DNA of 64,000 nucleotides from Aldehydirespirator sp965203575 (GTDB lineage Bacteria > Actinomycetota > Acidimicrobiia > Acidimicrobiales > Aldehydirespiratoraceae), in NCBI GenBank assembly GCA_965203575.1, contig OZ241894.1:620001-684000 (forward strand). The letters are read 5' to 3'. Below are positions 18,176 through 29,687 of the stretch, piece by piece. Position numbers and translations under genes: made by a program. Below the pieces are notes generated by a model. The model made no database searches. It was not told the origin of the DNA and saw only the letters and a program-made list of their open reading frames with translations. Each line of letters begins with the position of its first letter. The stretch's first letter is position 1.

Positions 18176-19018
18176 ATGGCACGAACCGTTACGTCGGCAA
18201 TTGTCCAGGTGGCCTGGACCGGCGACAAGGAGTCGATGATCGAGCTCCACGAGAAGTACGTGGCGGAGGCGGCGTCGGCCGGCGCCCGGGTGATGTGCTT
18301 CCAGGAGCTGTTCTACGGTCCCTACTTCTGCCAGGTGCAGGACACCGAGTTCTACTCCTACGCCGAGGCCATACCGGACGGGCCCACCACCAAGCGGTTC
18401 CAGGAGCTGGCGGCCAAGCACGGGATGGTGCTGGTGCTGCCCATGTACGAGCACGAGAAGGCCGGGTTCCTGTACAACACCGCGGCCGTCATCGACGCCG
18501 ACGGCAGCTACCTGGGCAAGTACCGCAAGACTCACATCCCGCAGGTCAAAGGGTTCTGGGAGAAGTTCTACTTCCGTCCCGGCAACCTCGGATACCCGGT
18601 GTTCGAGACCGCGGTCGGCACGGTGGGCGTGTACATCTGCTATGACCGCCACTTCCCCGAGGGCTGGCGCGCGCTCGGACTGGCCGGAGCGGAGATCGTC
18701 TTCAACCCGTCGGCCACCAGCCGCGGCCTGTCGGCGTACCTCTGGCAGCTCGAGCAGACCTCGGCCGCAGTGGCCAACATGTACTTCGTCGGGGCCATCA
18801 ACCGGGTGGGGATCGAGCCGCTGGGCGACAACGACTTCTACGGCACCTCGTACTTCGCCAACCCGAGAGGGCAATTCGTGGACGGGACCGCGTCGGAGGT
18901 GACCGAGGAGCTGGTGGTGCGCGACCTCGACCTCGACCAGATCGAGGAGGTCCGGTCCCAGTGGGCCTTCTACCGGGACCGCCGGCCCGACCTGTACGGA
19001 CCCCTGACCGCTCCATGA
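18176..19018 (+). CDS. Beta-ureidopropionase / N-carbamoyl amidase (nitrilase superfamily)
   Basis: 280 residues from ATG 18176, with a strong GGGAGGG ribosome site 6 bp upstream. The Glu-Lys-Cys triad is visible: E44 in FQELFYGPY, K118 in KYRKTHIP, C155 in VYICYDRHFPEG. It hydrolyses N-carbamoyl-beta-alanine (or a related N-carbamoyl amino acid) to the amino acid, CO2 and ammonia. It sits directly upstream of dihydropyrimidinase, which makes that substrate. The same fold includes N-carbamoylputrescine amidase, but the neighbours favour pyrimidine catabolism. First gene of a co-directional run to 27200. Confidence 0.85.
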   Translation: MARTVTSAIVQVAWTGDKESMIELHEKYVAEAASAGARVMCFQELFYGPYFCQVQDTEFYSYAEAIPDGPTTKRFQELAAKHGMVLVLPMYEHEKAGFLYNTAAVIDADGSYLGKYRKTHIPQVKGFWEKFYFRPGNLGYPVFETAVGTVGVYICYDRHFPEGWRALGLAGAEIVFNPSATSRGLSAYLWQLEQTSAAVANMYFVGAINRVGIEPLGDNDFYGTSYFANPRGQFVDGTASEVTEELVVRDLDLDQIEEVRSQWAFYRDRRPDLYGPLTAP

Positions 19019-19068
19019 CCTGACTCGCCGGCAGTTCGAACGGCCGGAGGCACCGGAAGGAGACAAAG

Positions 19069-20478
19069 ATGGCAACGCTCATCAAGGGAGGCACCGTCGT
19101 CAGCTCGACCGGCGCGGATCCGGCCGAGGTGCTGATCGACGGCGAGCAGATCACGGCGGTCCTGCGCCCCGGCAGCGACATCGCGGTCGCGGCCGAGCAG
19201 GGAGCGGAGGTCGTCGACGCCACCGGCAGGCTTGTGGTGCCCGGCGGCGTCGACGTCCACACCCATATGGAGTTGCCCTTCGGCGGGACATTCGCCTCCG
19301 ACACCTTCGAGACCGGCACCCGGGCCGCGGCCTGGGGCGGCACGACCACCATCGTGGACTTCGCGGTGCAGAAGACCGGCGAGAACGTGAGGGAGTGTCT
19401 AGACGCCTGGATGGCCAAGGCCGAGGGCAACTGCGCGGTCGACTACGGCTTCCACATGGTCATCGGGGGCGTCGACAACGACTCGCTCAAGGAGATGGAC
19501 CTGCTGGTCAACGAGGGCATCACCAGCTTCAAGCTGTTCATGGCCTATCCCGGCGTGTTCCTGGCCGACGACGGCCAGATCCTGCGGGCCATGCAGCAGG
19601 CCGCCGGCAACGGCGGGCTCATCATGATGCACGCCGAGAACGGCCTGGCCATCGACGTGCTGGCCGAGCAGGCCTTCGAGCGGGGCGAGATCAGCCCGGT
19701 CACCCACGGCTACGTGCGCCGCAAGGAACTGGAGTCGGAGGCCACCCACCGGGCCATCCAGCTCGCCAAGGTGGGGGCGGCGCCCCTGTACATCGTCCAC
19801 CTCTCGGCCTCCGAGGCCCTCGAGCAGGTGGCCATTGCCCGCGACGCCGGCATGAACGTGTTCGCCGAGACATGCCCGCAGTACCTGCACTTCAGCCTGG
19901 AGGAGCATCTGGGCCGTCCCGGCTTCGAGGGGGCCGCCTACGTGTGCTCCACCCCGCTGCGGTCGAGGGCCGAGGGCCACCAGGACGATCTGTGGAGGGG
20001 GCTGCGCACCAACGATCTGGCCGTGGTGTCCACCGACCACTGCCCGTTCTGCATGAAGGAGCAGAAGGAGTTGGGCCTGAACGACTTCCGGGCCATCCCC
20101 AACGGCATCGGCGGCGTCGAGCACCGCATGGACCTGATCTACCAGGGCGTGGTCACCGGCGAGATCGGCCTGGCCCGCTGGGTGGAGCTGTGCGCCACCA
20201 CCCCTGCCCGGATGATGGGCCTCTACCCCCGCAAGGGGATCATCGCTGCAGGCTCCGACGCCGACGTCGTGATCTACGACCCCGACAAGCAGTGGACCAT
20301 CAGCGTCGAGAACCACCACATGAACATGGACCACTCCGCCTACGAGGGCACCGAGGTGACAGGCCACGTCGACACAGTGTTCTCACGGGGCAGGAAGCTC
20401 ATCGACAACGGCCAGTACCTGGGCCGGGCCGGCGACGGCGCATACCTGCCGAGAGGCCTGAGCCAGTACCTGATCTAG
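19069..20478 (+). CDS. hydA: Dihydropyrimidinase / hydantoinase
   Basis: 469 residues, with GGAAGGAG just upstream of the ATG. Amidohydrolase fold with all expected metal ligands in place: H64 and H66 (HTH), the carboxylated K155 (ITSFKLFMAYPG), H188 (MMHAENG), H244 (YIVHLSA) and D323 (STDHCPF). It opens the ring of dihydrouracil, dihydrothymine or 5-substituted hydantoins to N-carbamoyl amino acids. The preceding gene product would then release the amino acid. Full length for the family. Confidence 0.9.
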   Translation: MATLIKGGTVVSSTGADPAEVLIDGEQITAVLRPGSDIAVAAEQGAEVVDATGRLVVPGGVDVHTHMELPFGGTFASDTFETGTRAAAWGGTTTIVDFAVQKTGENVRECLDAWMAKAEGNCAVDYGFHMVIGGVDNDSLKEMDLLVNEGITSFKLFMAYPGVFLADDGQILRAMQQAAGNGGLIMMHAENGLAIDVLAEQAFERGEISPVTHGYVRRKELESEATHRAIQLAKVGAAPLYIVHLSASEALEQVAIARDAGMNVFAETCPQYLHFSLEEHLGRPGFEGAAYVCSTPLRSRAEGHQDDLWRGLRTNDLAVVSTDHCPFCMKEQKELGLNDFRAIPNGIGGVEHRMDLIYQGVVTGEIGLARWVELCATTPARMMGLYPRKGIIAAGSDADVVIYDPDKQWTISVENHHMNMDHSAYEGTEVTGHVDTVFSRGRKLIDNGQYLGRAGDGAYLPRGLSQYLI

Positions 20479-20533
20479 CCGCCGATGGCGACCCGCATCC
20501 CTCTGCTCCACCTGACAAGACAGGAGACTCCAC

Positions 20534-22021
<1,488 letters not shown>

Positions 22022-22034
22022 TCACGATACGAAC

Positions 22035-23036
22035 ATGGACTTCGGCGTCGTCCTCCAGACCGACCCGCCGGCATGGCGGGTGGTGGACCTGGCCCGGCAA
22101 GCCGAGACGCACGGGTTCTCCCACGGATGGACCTTCGACAGCCATGTGCTCTGGCAGGAGCCGTTCGTGATCTACAGCCAGATGCTGTCGGCCACGAACC
22201 GCATGACGATCGGACCGATGGTCACCAACCCCGGCACCCGCAACTGGACGGTCATCGCCTCGCTGTTCGCCACCCTCAACGACATGTTCGGGAGCCGCAC
22301 CGTCTGCGGCATCGGCCGGGGCGACTCAGCCATGCGGGTGCTGGGCCACACTCCCACCAGCCTGGCCACCCTGGCCGAGTCGATGAAGGTCATCAAGGGC
22401 CTGGTCGAGGGCCGGGAGGTCGACTACAACGGCACCCGCCAGCAATTCCCGTGGTCGGCGGGCGGCCGGCTCGACATCTGGATGGCCGCCTACGGGCCCC
22501 GGGCTTTGAGGCTCTGCGGCCAGCAGGCCGACGGGTTCATCCTCCAGCTCGCCGATCCTCAGATCACCGAGTGGACCATCGCGGCCGTCCGCAAGGCTGC
22601 GGCCGAGGCGGGACGTGATCCCGACGGGCTGTACATGTGCGTGGCCGCGCCCGCGTATGTGGGAGACGACCTGGCCCACCAGCGCGACCAGGTCCGCTGG
22701 TTCGGCGGCATGGTCGGCAACCATGTGGCCGACCTGGTGGACCGCTACGGCGACACCGGCGCCGGCGTGCCCCAGGCCCTCACCGACTACATCAGGGGCC
22801 GGGAGGGCTACGACTACTCCGAGCACGGCAAGGCGGGAAACGTGCACACCGACTTCGTGCCCGACGACGTGATCGACCGCTTCTGCATCCTCGGCGACGC
22901 CGACAACCACATCGCCCGCCTACAGGAGCTGCGCGACCTGGGTGTCGACCAGTTCGCCATCTACCTGATGCACGACCAGAAGGACGAGACGCTCAACGCC
23001 TACGGCCAGCGGATCATCCCCGCGCTCAGGGACTGA
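22035..23036 (+). CDS. LLM-class (F420-type) flavin/deazaflavin oxidoreductase
   Basis: 333 residues of the luciferase-like TIM barrel. N-terminal MDFGVVLQTDPPAWRVVDLARQAE, then IGPMVTNPGTRN, GIGRGDSAMRVLG, a central IWMAAYGPRALRLCGQQADG and C-terminal DQFAIYLMH. In actinobacteria such proteins commonly use F420, but the cofactor is not proven here. It starts 13 bp after mmsA and precedes the ABC importer genes, so it belongs to the pyrimidine/hydantoin unit. It may carry out a reductive or oxidative step on the ring substrate; the reaction is unknown. Confidence 0.78.
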   Translation: MDFGVVLQTDPPAWRVVDLARQAETHGFSHGWTFDSHVLWQEPFVIYSQMLSATNRMTIGPMVTNPGTRNWTVIASLFATLNDMFGSRTVCGIGRGDSAMRVLGHTPTSLATLAESMKVIKGLVEGREVDYNGTRQQFPWSAGGRLDIWMAAYGPRALRLCGQQADGFILQLADPQITEWTIAAVRKAAAEAGRDPDGLYMCVAAPAYVGDDLAHQRDQVRWFGGMVGNHVADLVDRYGDTGAGVPQALTDYIRGREGYDYSEHGKAGNVHTDFVPDDVIDRFCILGDADNHIARLQELRDLGVDQFAIYLMHDQKDETLNAYGQRIIPALRD

Positions 23037-23078
23037 TCCCCACCGTGAGTTCCGTACCTGGTCAGAACCGTTGATTCG

Positions 23079-24104
23079 ATGATCGATCCCGCCCATCAGG
23101 CTTCGACTGAGACCATGATCGATGCGGCTGACGGGGCCGCGGTGGCCGGGGCCGCCGACGATCCGATCGTCTTCGAGCAGATGCTTCGCCTGCAGGCCGC
23201 CCGGGAGCAGCGGCGGGCCCGCATGCGCAGGACCGGCCGTCAGGTGGTCGTGCTGGCCGTGTTCATATGCCTGCTGGGTCTGGCCTACAGCGCCTACAAG
23301 GCGGTGGGCGCGTCCATCGACGACGCTCAGTCGGGCTGGCCGATAATCGGCTCGATCCTGCCCGGGTCCGACGACCTCAAGATGCCCCCGGTTCTCGACA
23401 TCGTGTCGGGGATCTTCGAGGAGCCGAGGGGCACCAACGAGCCCTTCTGGTCGATCGTCGGCAAGGAGGCCGCCTTCACCCTGCGGGAGGCAGCCGTGGG
23501 ATTCGCCATCGGCGTGATGGTGGGCCTCAGCATCGCCATCGTGCTCACCACATCCGGGCGCTTGGAGCGGGCTCTGGTGCCCCACGTGATCGCCAGCCAG
23601 ACCATCCCGCTCATCGCCATCGCGCCCATCATCGTGATCTGGGGCCGCAAGAGCTTCGACTTCCTGCCCTTCGAGTGGCAGGACTGGATGTCGGTGTCGA
23701 TAATCGCCACCTACCTGACGTTCTTCCCGGTGACGATCAACGGCCTGCGGGGCCTGCAGTCACCCCGGCCCGAGAACCTCGAACTGATGGACTCCTACGC
23801 GGCCCGCTGGGTCCAGACCCTGTGGCGCCTGCGGCTGCCGGCCGCGCTGCCGTACCTGTTCGCGGCGTTCAAGATCGCGGCCACCGCCAGCGTGGTGGGA
23901 GCCATCGTGGGAGAGATCTCGGCCGGGGTCAAGGGCGGTCTGGGCCGCCGTGTGCTGCTGGAGGCCCAGCGCTACACCACCGGCCCGGAGCGCCTCTATG
24001 TGGCGGTGCTGGGCGCGGCCGCGCTGGGGATCTTCGTGTTCGCGGTGATCTCGACGATCGAGTACGGACTGGTCGGCCGCAAGGGTCGGGAGACCGTGAC
24101 ATGA
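23079..24104 (+). CDS. ABC transporter permease (NMT1/nitrate-taurine type)
   Basis: 341 residues. A long cytoplasmic N-terminus is followed by a transmembrane segment near residues 50-66. The BPD_transp_1 core has the EAA-like loop GLQSPRPENLELMDSYAARWVQTLWRLRLPAALPYLFAAFKIA. About six membrane spans are apparent. It pairs with the permease at 24922 and the ATPase between them; two different permeases suggest a heterodimer. The stop overlaps the ATPase start (ATGA). The substrate is inferred to be a pyrimidine, hydantoin or related compound from the enzymes upstream. Confidence 0.85.
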   Translation: MIDPAHQASTETMIDAADGAAVAGAADDPIVFEQMLRLQAAREQRRARMRRTGRQVVVLAVFICLLGLAYSAYKAVGASIDDAQSGWPIIGSILPGSDDLKMPPVLDIVSGIFEEPRGTNEPFWSIVGKEAAFTLREAAVGFAIGVMVGLSIAIVLTTSGRLERALVPHVIASQTIPLIAIAPIIVIWGRKSFDFLPFEWQDWMSVSIIATYLTFFPVTINGLRGLQSPRPENLELMDSYAARWVQTLWRLRLPAALPYLFAAFKIAATASVVGAIVGEISAGVKGGLGRRVLLEAQRYTTGPERLYVAVLGAAALGIFVFAVISTIEYGLVGRKGRETVT

Positions 24105-24919
24105 ACGACGCAGGCCCCGACATGAACGACGCAGGCCCCGACATGAACGACCAGGCCCCGGCCGTCGAGATCCGCGGCGCGTCCAAGATCTTCAATCCCG
24201 GGCGCCACAACGAGGTGAAGGCCCTCGAAGACATCGACCTTCACATCGACCAGGGCGACTTCGTCACGCTCATCGGCCCTTCGGGCTGCGGAAAGAGCAC
24301 GCTGCTGCGCCTCATCGCGGCGCTCGTCGATGCCAGCGACGGCACCGTCCTCGTCAACGGCAAGGCCGCGGACGCGGCCCGCCTCGACCGGGACTATTCC
24401 ATGGTGTTCCAGCGGGCGGGCCTGTTCGAGTGGCGCAACGTTACGCGCAACATTGAGCTGCCGCTCGAGCTGATGGGCTGGAAGGCAGCCGACCGGCGCC
24501 AGCGGTCCGCCGAGATGCTCGAGCTGGTCAAGCTCACCGAGTTCGCCCGTCACCACCCCGCCGAGCTCTCCGGGGGCATGCAGCAGCGCATCGCCATCGC
24601 CCGGGCCATGTCGTTCCACCCGCAGCTGCTGCTGATGGACGAGCCGTTCGGCGCGCTCGACGAGATGACCCGGGAGCACATGCAGAACGAGCTGCTGCGC
24701 ATCTGGTCGGAGACCCAGATCACCGTCGTGTTCGTCACCCACTCCATACCCGAGGCGGTGTTCCTGTCCACCAAGGTGGCGGTCATGTCGCCCCGCCCGG
24801 GGAGGATCGCGGCCGTGATCGACAACGATCTGGGCCCGCGCACCGACGCGACCCGGGACGATCCCGCCTTCTTCAGCAACGTCACCGCAGTGCGCGACGC
24901 GCTGCGGGGAGGTCACTAG
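24101..24919 (+). CDS. ABC transporter ATP-binding protein (NitT/TauT type)
   Basis: 272 residues from ATG 24101, overlapping the permease stop. Walker A is GPSGCGKST, the signature is LSGGMQQRIAIARAM, Walker B is LLLMDEPFGALDE and the switch His lies in VFVTHSIPEA. The first 20 codons contain a 21-bp unit (encoding MNDAGPD) in two perfect tandem copies plus a partial third, so three in-frame ATGs are available. This looks like recent slippage, and the actual start could be any of the three. Confidence 0.9.
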   Translation: MNDAGPDMNDAGPDMNDQAPAVEIRGASKIFNPGRHNEVKALEDIDLHIDQGDFVTLIGPSGCGKSTLLRLIAALVDASDGTVLVNGKAADAARLDRDYSMVFQRAGLFEWRNVTRNIELPLELMGWKAADRRQRSAEMLELVKLTEFARHHPAELSGGMQQRIAIARAMSFHPQLLLMDEPFGALDEMTREHMQNELLRIWSETQITVVFVTHSIPEAVFLSTKVAVMSPRPGRIAAVIDNDLGPRTDATRDDPAFFSNVTAVRDALRGGH

Positions 24920-24921
24920 CT

Positions 24922-25704
24922 GTGGCCGCGGCGAGGACGCTGCTGCGCTCCTGGCTGCCTCCGGTGGTGGCTGCGGTGGTCATCTTCGGCGGCTGGGAGG
25001 CGGTTCTGGCGATACTGCGACCCGACGGCTTCGTGCTGCCGCCTCCCTCGGAGATCGGGAGCGCGGTGGCGGAGAACTTCGACGCCATCATCACCGCCAC
25101 CGGAGTCACCGGCTTCATCATCGTCACCGGTCTGCTCGCCGGAGTCGTGGTGGGAGCGGCGTTCGCTCTGCTGGTCACCGCATCCCGGGCTGCCAACGAG
25201 ACGCTCACTCCACTGGCGGTGGCCGTCAATGCGGTTCCGATCATCGCGCTGGCCCCGATCTTCAACGCCTGGTTCGGGCTCCTGTCGCCCCGCTCCAACC
25301 AGGCCGTGGTGGTGGTGCTGGTGTTCTTCCCGATCTTCATCAACACGGCCCGGGGCCTGACGCAGGTGGAGCCGAGCCAGATCGAGCTGATGGAGTCCTA
25401 CGGGGCCGGCAAGTGGCGGATCATGCGGGAGGTACGCATCCCCAACGCCATGCCGTTCTTCTTCACCGCGCTGAAACTGGCAACTTCGCTGGCCGTGATC
25501 GCCGCCATCGTGGCCGAGTACTTCGGTGGCCGCCAGGACGCCCTGGGCAACCTCATCACCAACTCGGCCGGACTGACCCGCTACGACGACGCCTGGGCCG
25601 CGGTGCTGGCCGGCTCGCTGGTGGGAATCGGCCTCTACGCGCTCGCAGTCCTTGTCGAGCGCCTCGTCATGCCCTGGTACTTCGTGGCCAGGAGGTCGGC
25701 ATGA
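24922..25704 (+). CDS. ABC transporter permease (second subunit)
   Basis: 260 residues from GTG 24922, two bases after the ATPase stop. About six hydrophobic spans. The EAA-like loop is GLTQVEPSQIELMESYGAGKWRIMREVRIPNAMPFFFTALKLA. It differs clearly from the permease at 23079, so the importer is probably a heterodimer. The substrate-binding gene follows 50 bp downstream. Confidence 0.85.
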   Translation: MAAARTLLRSWLPPVVAAVVIFGGWEAVLAILRPDGFVLPPPSEIGSAVAENFDAIITATGVTGFIIVTGLLAGVVVGAAFALLVTASRAANETLTPLAVAVNAVPIIALAPIFNAWFGLLSPRSNQAVVVVLVFFPIFINTARGLTQVEPSQIELMESYGAGKWRIMREVRIPNAMPFFFTALKLATSLAVIAAIVAEYFGGRQDALGNLITNSAGLTRYDDAWAAVLAGSLVGIGLYALAVLVERLVMPWYFVARRSA

Positions 25705-25754
25705 CGCGTGCAACTGAGTCTCGTCAGAGATAACCCACCCCGGGGAGGGAAACC

Positions 25755-27200
25755 ATGAAAACCAAGAAAACGTTGATCCGCCTATTGGTGCCGCTTCTGG
25801 CCTTGGGCCTGATCGCCGCCGCCTGTGGCGACGACGAGGAGCCAGCCGTTCCGGACACCAGCGCGGCGGACGCCGCGGCCGCCGAGGCCGACGCCGCAGC
25901 CGCCCAAGCTGAGGCCGACGCGGCCGAGGCCGAGGCCGAGGCGGCTGCCGCCAGGGCAGCCGAGGCCGAGGCAGCGCTCGCGGAGGCCATGGCCGAAGCC
26001 GAGGGGGCGATAGACCCCGAGGTCGTCGCCGCGTTGGAGGCGGAGCTGGAAGCGGCTGCCTCCGAAGCAGCCGCGGCCCAGTCGGAGGCTGAGGCAGCCG
26101 CGGCTGCTCAGGCAGAGGCCGAAGCGGCTGCTGCCGAGGCCGAGGCGGCCGCGGCGGAGGCGATGGCCGAGCCCGAGCCCGCGGCGCCGGTCGATGTCAC
26201 CCTGCAGCTGCAATGGTTCACCCAGTCGCAGTTCGCCGGCTACTACGCGGCCGTGGCCACCGGCATCTACGAGGACTACGGACTCAACGTGGAGATCCTC
26301 GAGGGCGGCGTGGAGATCGTGCCCGCCTCGGTCCTGGACTCGGGTGCCGCCGACTTCGCGGTGTCCTGGGTGCCTCGTGGCCTAGTGCCACGCGAGGAGG
26401 GCGCCAACATCACCAACATCGCCCAGGTCTTCCAGCGCAGCGCCACCCTCCAGGTGGCCTTCGCCGACTCCGGCATCTCCACGGTGGCCGACCTGCAGGG
26501 CCGCACTGTCGGCAACTGGGGCTTCGGCAACGAGTTCGAGCTGCTGGCCGGCCTCCGCCGGAACGGGCTCGACCCGGCATCCGACGTTCAGCTGGTCCAG
26601 CAGAACTTCGACATGCTGGCGCTGATCAGCGGCGAGATCGACGCCGCCCAGGCCATGATCTACAACGAGTACGCCCAGGTGCTCGAGACGGTCAACCCCG
26701 ACACCGGCGAGCTGTACCAGCCCGAGGACCTCAACATCATCAACTGGAATGATGTGGGCACGGCCATGCTCCAGGATGCTCTGTGGGCCGACGCCAACCG
26801 GCTGGACGACGACCCCGCGTACCACGAGACCGCGGTCAAGTTCGTCGAGGCGTCGCTCAAGGGATGGATCTACTGCCGCGACAACCCCGAGGAGTGCGTG
26901 GACATCGTTCTCGACAACGCGCCCACTCTGGGCCGGTCGCACCAGACCTGGCAGCTCAACGAGATCAACGCCCTGATCTGGCCGTCGCCGCAGGGCGTGG
27001 GCGTGATGGACACGGACCTGTGGGACCAGACCGTCGCGGTCGCCACCAGCGAGGGAATCCTCGCCTCGGCTCCCGACGACGACGCCTACCGCCCCGAGAT
27101 CGCCTGGGAGGCGGTTACCAACCTGCGCAACGCCGGCATCGACGTCATCGGCAACAACTGGCAGCGCGTGCCGGTCACACTGCTCCCCGGCGGCGAGTAG
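25755..27200 (+). CDS. NMT1/THI5-like ABC substrate-binding lipoprotein with Ala/Glu-rich stalk
   Basis: 481 residues. Lys-rich N-terminus, hydrophobic h-region and a lipobox-like GLIAAACGDDEE, so it is probably lipid-anchored at residue about 24. Residues about 35-135 are an unusually long Ala/Glu/Asp-rich, coiled-coil-like stalk. The binding domain follows (VDVTLQLQWFTQSQFAGYY, then DYGLNVEILEGG, then ISGEIDAAQAMIYNEYAQV), the NMT1/SsuA fold that binds pyrimidines, taurine or similar. A strong GGGGAGGG lies upstream of the ATG. Last gene of the catabolic run, followed by a hairpin terminator. Confidence 0.88.
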   Translation: MKTKKTLIRLLVPLLALGLIAAACGDDEEPAVPDTSAADAAAAEADAAAAQAEADAAEAEAEAAAARAAEAEAALAEAMAEAEGAIDPEVVAALEAELEAAASEAAAAQSEAEAAAAAQAEAEAAAAEAEAAAAEAMAEPEPAAPVDVTLQLQWFTQSQFAGYYAAVATGIYEDYGLNVEILEGGVEIVPASVLDSGAADFAVSWVPRGLVPREEGANITNIAQVFQRSATLQVAFADSGISTVADLQGRTVGNWGFGNEFELLAGLRRNGLDPASDVQLVQQNFDMLALISGEIDAAQAMIYNEYAQVLETVNPDTGELYQPEDLNIINWNDVGTAMLQDALWADANRLDDDPAYHETAVKFVEASLKGWIYCRDNPEECVDIVLDNAPTLGRSHQTWQLNEINALIWPSPQGVGVMDTDLWDQTVAVATSEGILASAPDDDAYRPEIAWEAVTNLRNAGIDVIGNNWQRVPVTLLPGGE

Positions 27201-27226
27201 CCCCTAGCTAGACACACATCCGGTTC

Positions 27227-27259
27227 GGGCCGGCGGCGGCGTTCAGCCGTCGCCGGCCC
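27227..27259. terminator. Strong GC hairpin after the substrate-binding gene
   Basis: 14-bp stem with one G-U pair: arms GGGCCGGCGGCGGC and GCCGTCGCCGGCCC around a GTTCA loop, 26 bases after the stop at 27200. No T-run. It probably ends the 18-27 kb operon and also faces the paa operon end from the other side. Confidence 0.65.
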
Positions 27260-27286
27260 CGCCGGCTCGGCTGCAGGTCCTTCCTG

Positions 27287-27445
27287 TCAGTCGCCTCTCA
27301 TGCCCCGCCTGAGTTCTTTCTCGAGCTCGAATTCGCGTCGCCAGTCGTCGCTGGTCCGCCGCTCGTGCGGCTCTCGCTGCGGTTCGCCCTCTGGTGGGGC
27401 GTCCCGCCGGCTGAACAGCTTGGCCACGATCCGTCTGAAGGGCAC
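27287..27445 (-). CDS. Small basic/acidic hypothetical protein, 52 residues
   Basis: Starts at GTG 27445 and ends at TGA 27287: MPFRRIVAKLFSRRDAP, then a charged stretch ending DWRREFELEKELRRGMRGD. The amphipathic, charged pattern and high third-position GC look coding. It lies 59 bp downstream of paaX on the same strand and may be the last gene of that transcript. Function unknown, and no strong ribosome site is present. Confidence 0.4.
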   Translation of the reverse strand: MPFRRIVAKLFSRRDAPPEGEPQREPHERRTSDDWRREFELEKELRRGMRGD

Positions 27446-27504
27446 GGCCCAACCCTAGCCTTCGGACCGGAAGGCCTCCGCTGTGTACTCATCTCTCGGC
27501 AAGC

Positions 27505-28394
27505 TCAAGCCTGCGGCTCGAACCGGTTGGGCATCAAGGCGGGGTAGTCGATGTCGAGGATCTCGCCGAGGGCTTGGGCTGCGGGCGGGCTGAGCCGACG
27601 GTAGAGGTCGGCGGCAACGTCGTAGGCACGGTTGCCGATCCAGTCGGGCGGCAGCAGTTCGGCCGGCACATCGGGTGCCCGCAGGCGGACCCGGCGGAAC
27701 TCGTGCACCAGCATGGTGCGCAGGCTGTAGGCGTCGAGCGGTGCCGAGGCGGCCAGGTCTTCGCGCTGCCATGGCTTGTAGCGGGTCAGGAAGTCCCGGT
27801 ACGCCGCCTCGGTGTCGGCGGTGCGGAAGGCCTCCGCGAAGTAGCCGCCGTCCACCAGGTTCTCAAGGTCATCGAGTTCAGCCTGTCCGGTCGGAACGGC
27901 CGCGAGCGGCTCCACGAGCCTCAACAGCTCCCGCAAACTCTCGGCCGTTGCCGAGGGCGAAGCCATCAGCCCCCGGCCCAGGGCCACGAACCCGTGCCAG
28001 CGCAGGTGCCTGACGATCCGGTCGCGCTCCTCCGGGAGCATCGACGGGGTGTCGACCACGGCGAACGTCCACGAGCCGTCCCAACTGCCCGACTCCCTGC
28101 TATAGATGCGGCGGTCGGCGTCCTCGGACTCCCGCACCGCCAGCAGCGTCATCGAATAGCGGCTCCGGCGACCGATCCGCTCGTTGGACATCCAGCCCTC
28201 GGCGACCAGGCGGAACATCGACGTGCGAACCAGCCGCTCGCTGAACCCGAACGGCTCGGCCAGTTCGAAGAGGCTCGAGAGCCACAGCGTCTTGGTGACC
28301 GGCAGCACCGAGTCTCCCAGAACGGTGACCAGCACGGACCGGGCCGAGATGTCGGGCTCGGAGCAGCGCTGCCGCACGGCGGCGGCTATGTCTC

Positions 28395-28398
<4 letters not shown>
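27505..28398 (-). CDS. paaX: PaaX-family transcriptional regulator of phenylacetate degradation
   Basis: 297 residues. N-terminal winged helix (SARSVLVTVLGDSVLP, LFELAEPFGFSERLVRTSMFRLVAEGWM), central PaaX domain (SWTFAVVDTPSMLPEERDRIVRHLRWHGFVAL) and C-terminal domain (TRYKPWQREDL and DYPALMPNRFEPQA). PaaX proteins repress paa operons and release DNA on binding phenylacetyl-CoA. The start overlaps the paaK stop by 4 bp, so it is the distal gene of the operon it presumably controls. Confidence 0.88.
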
Positions 28399-29680
<1,282 letters not shown>

Positions 29681-29687
<7 letters not shown>

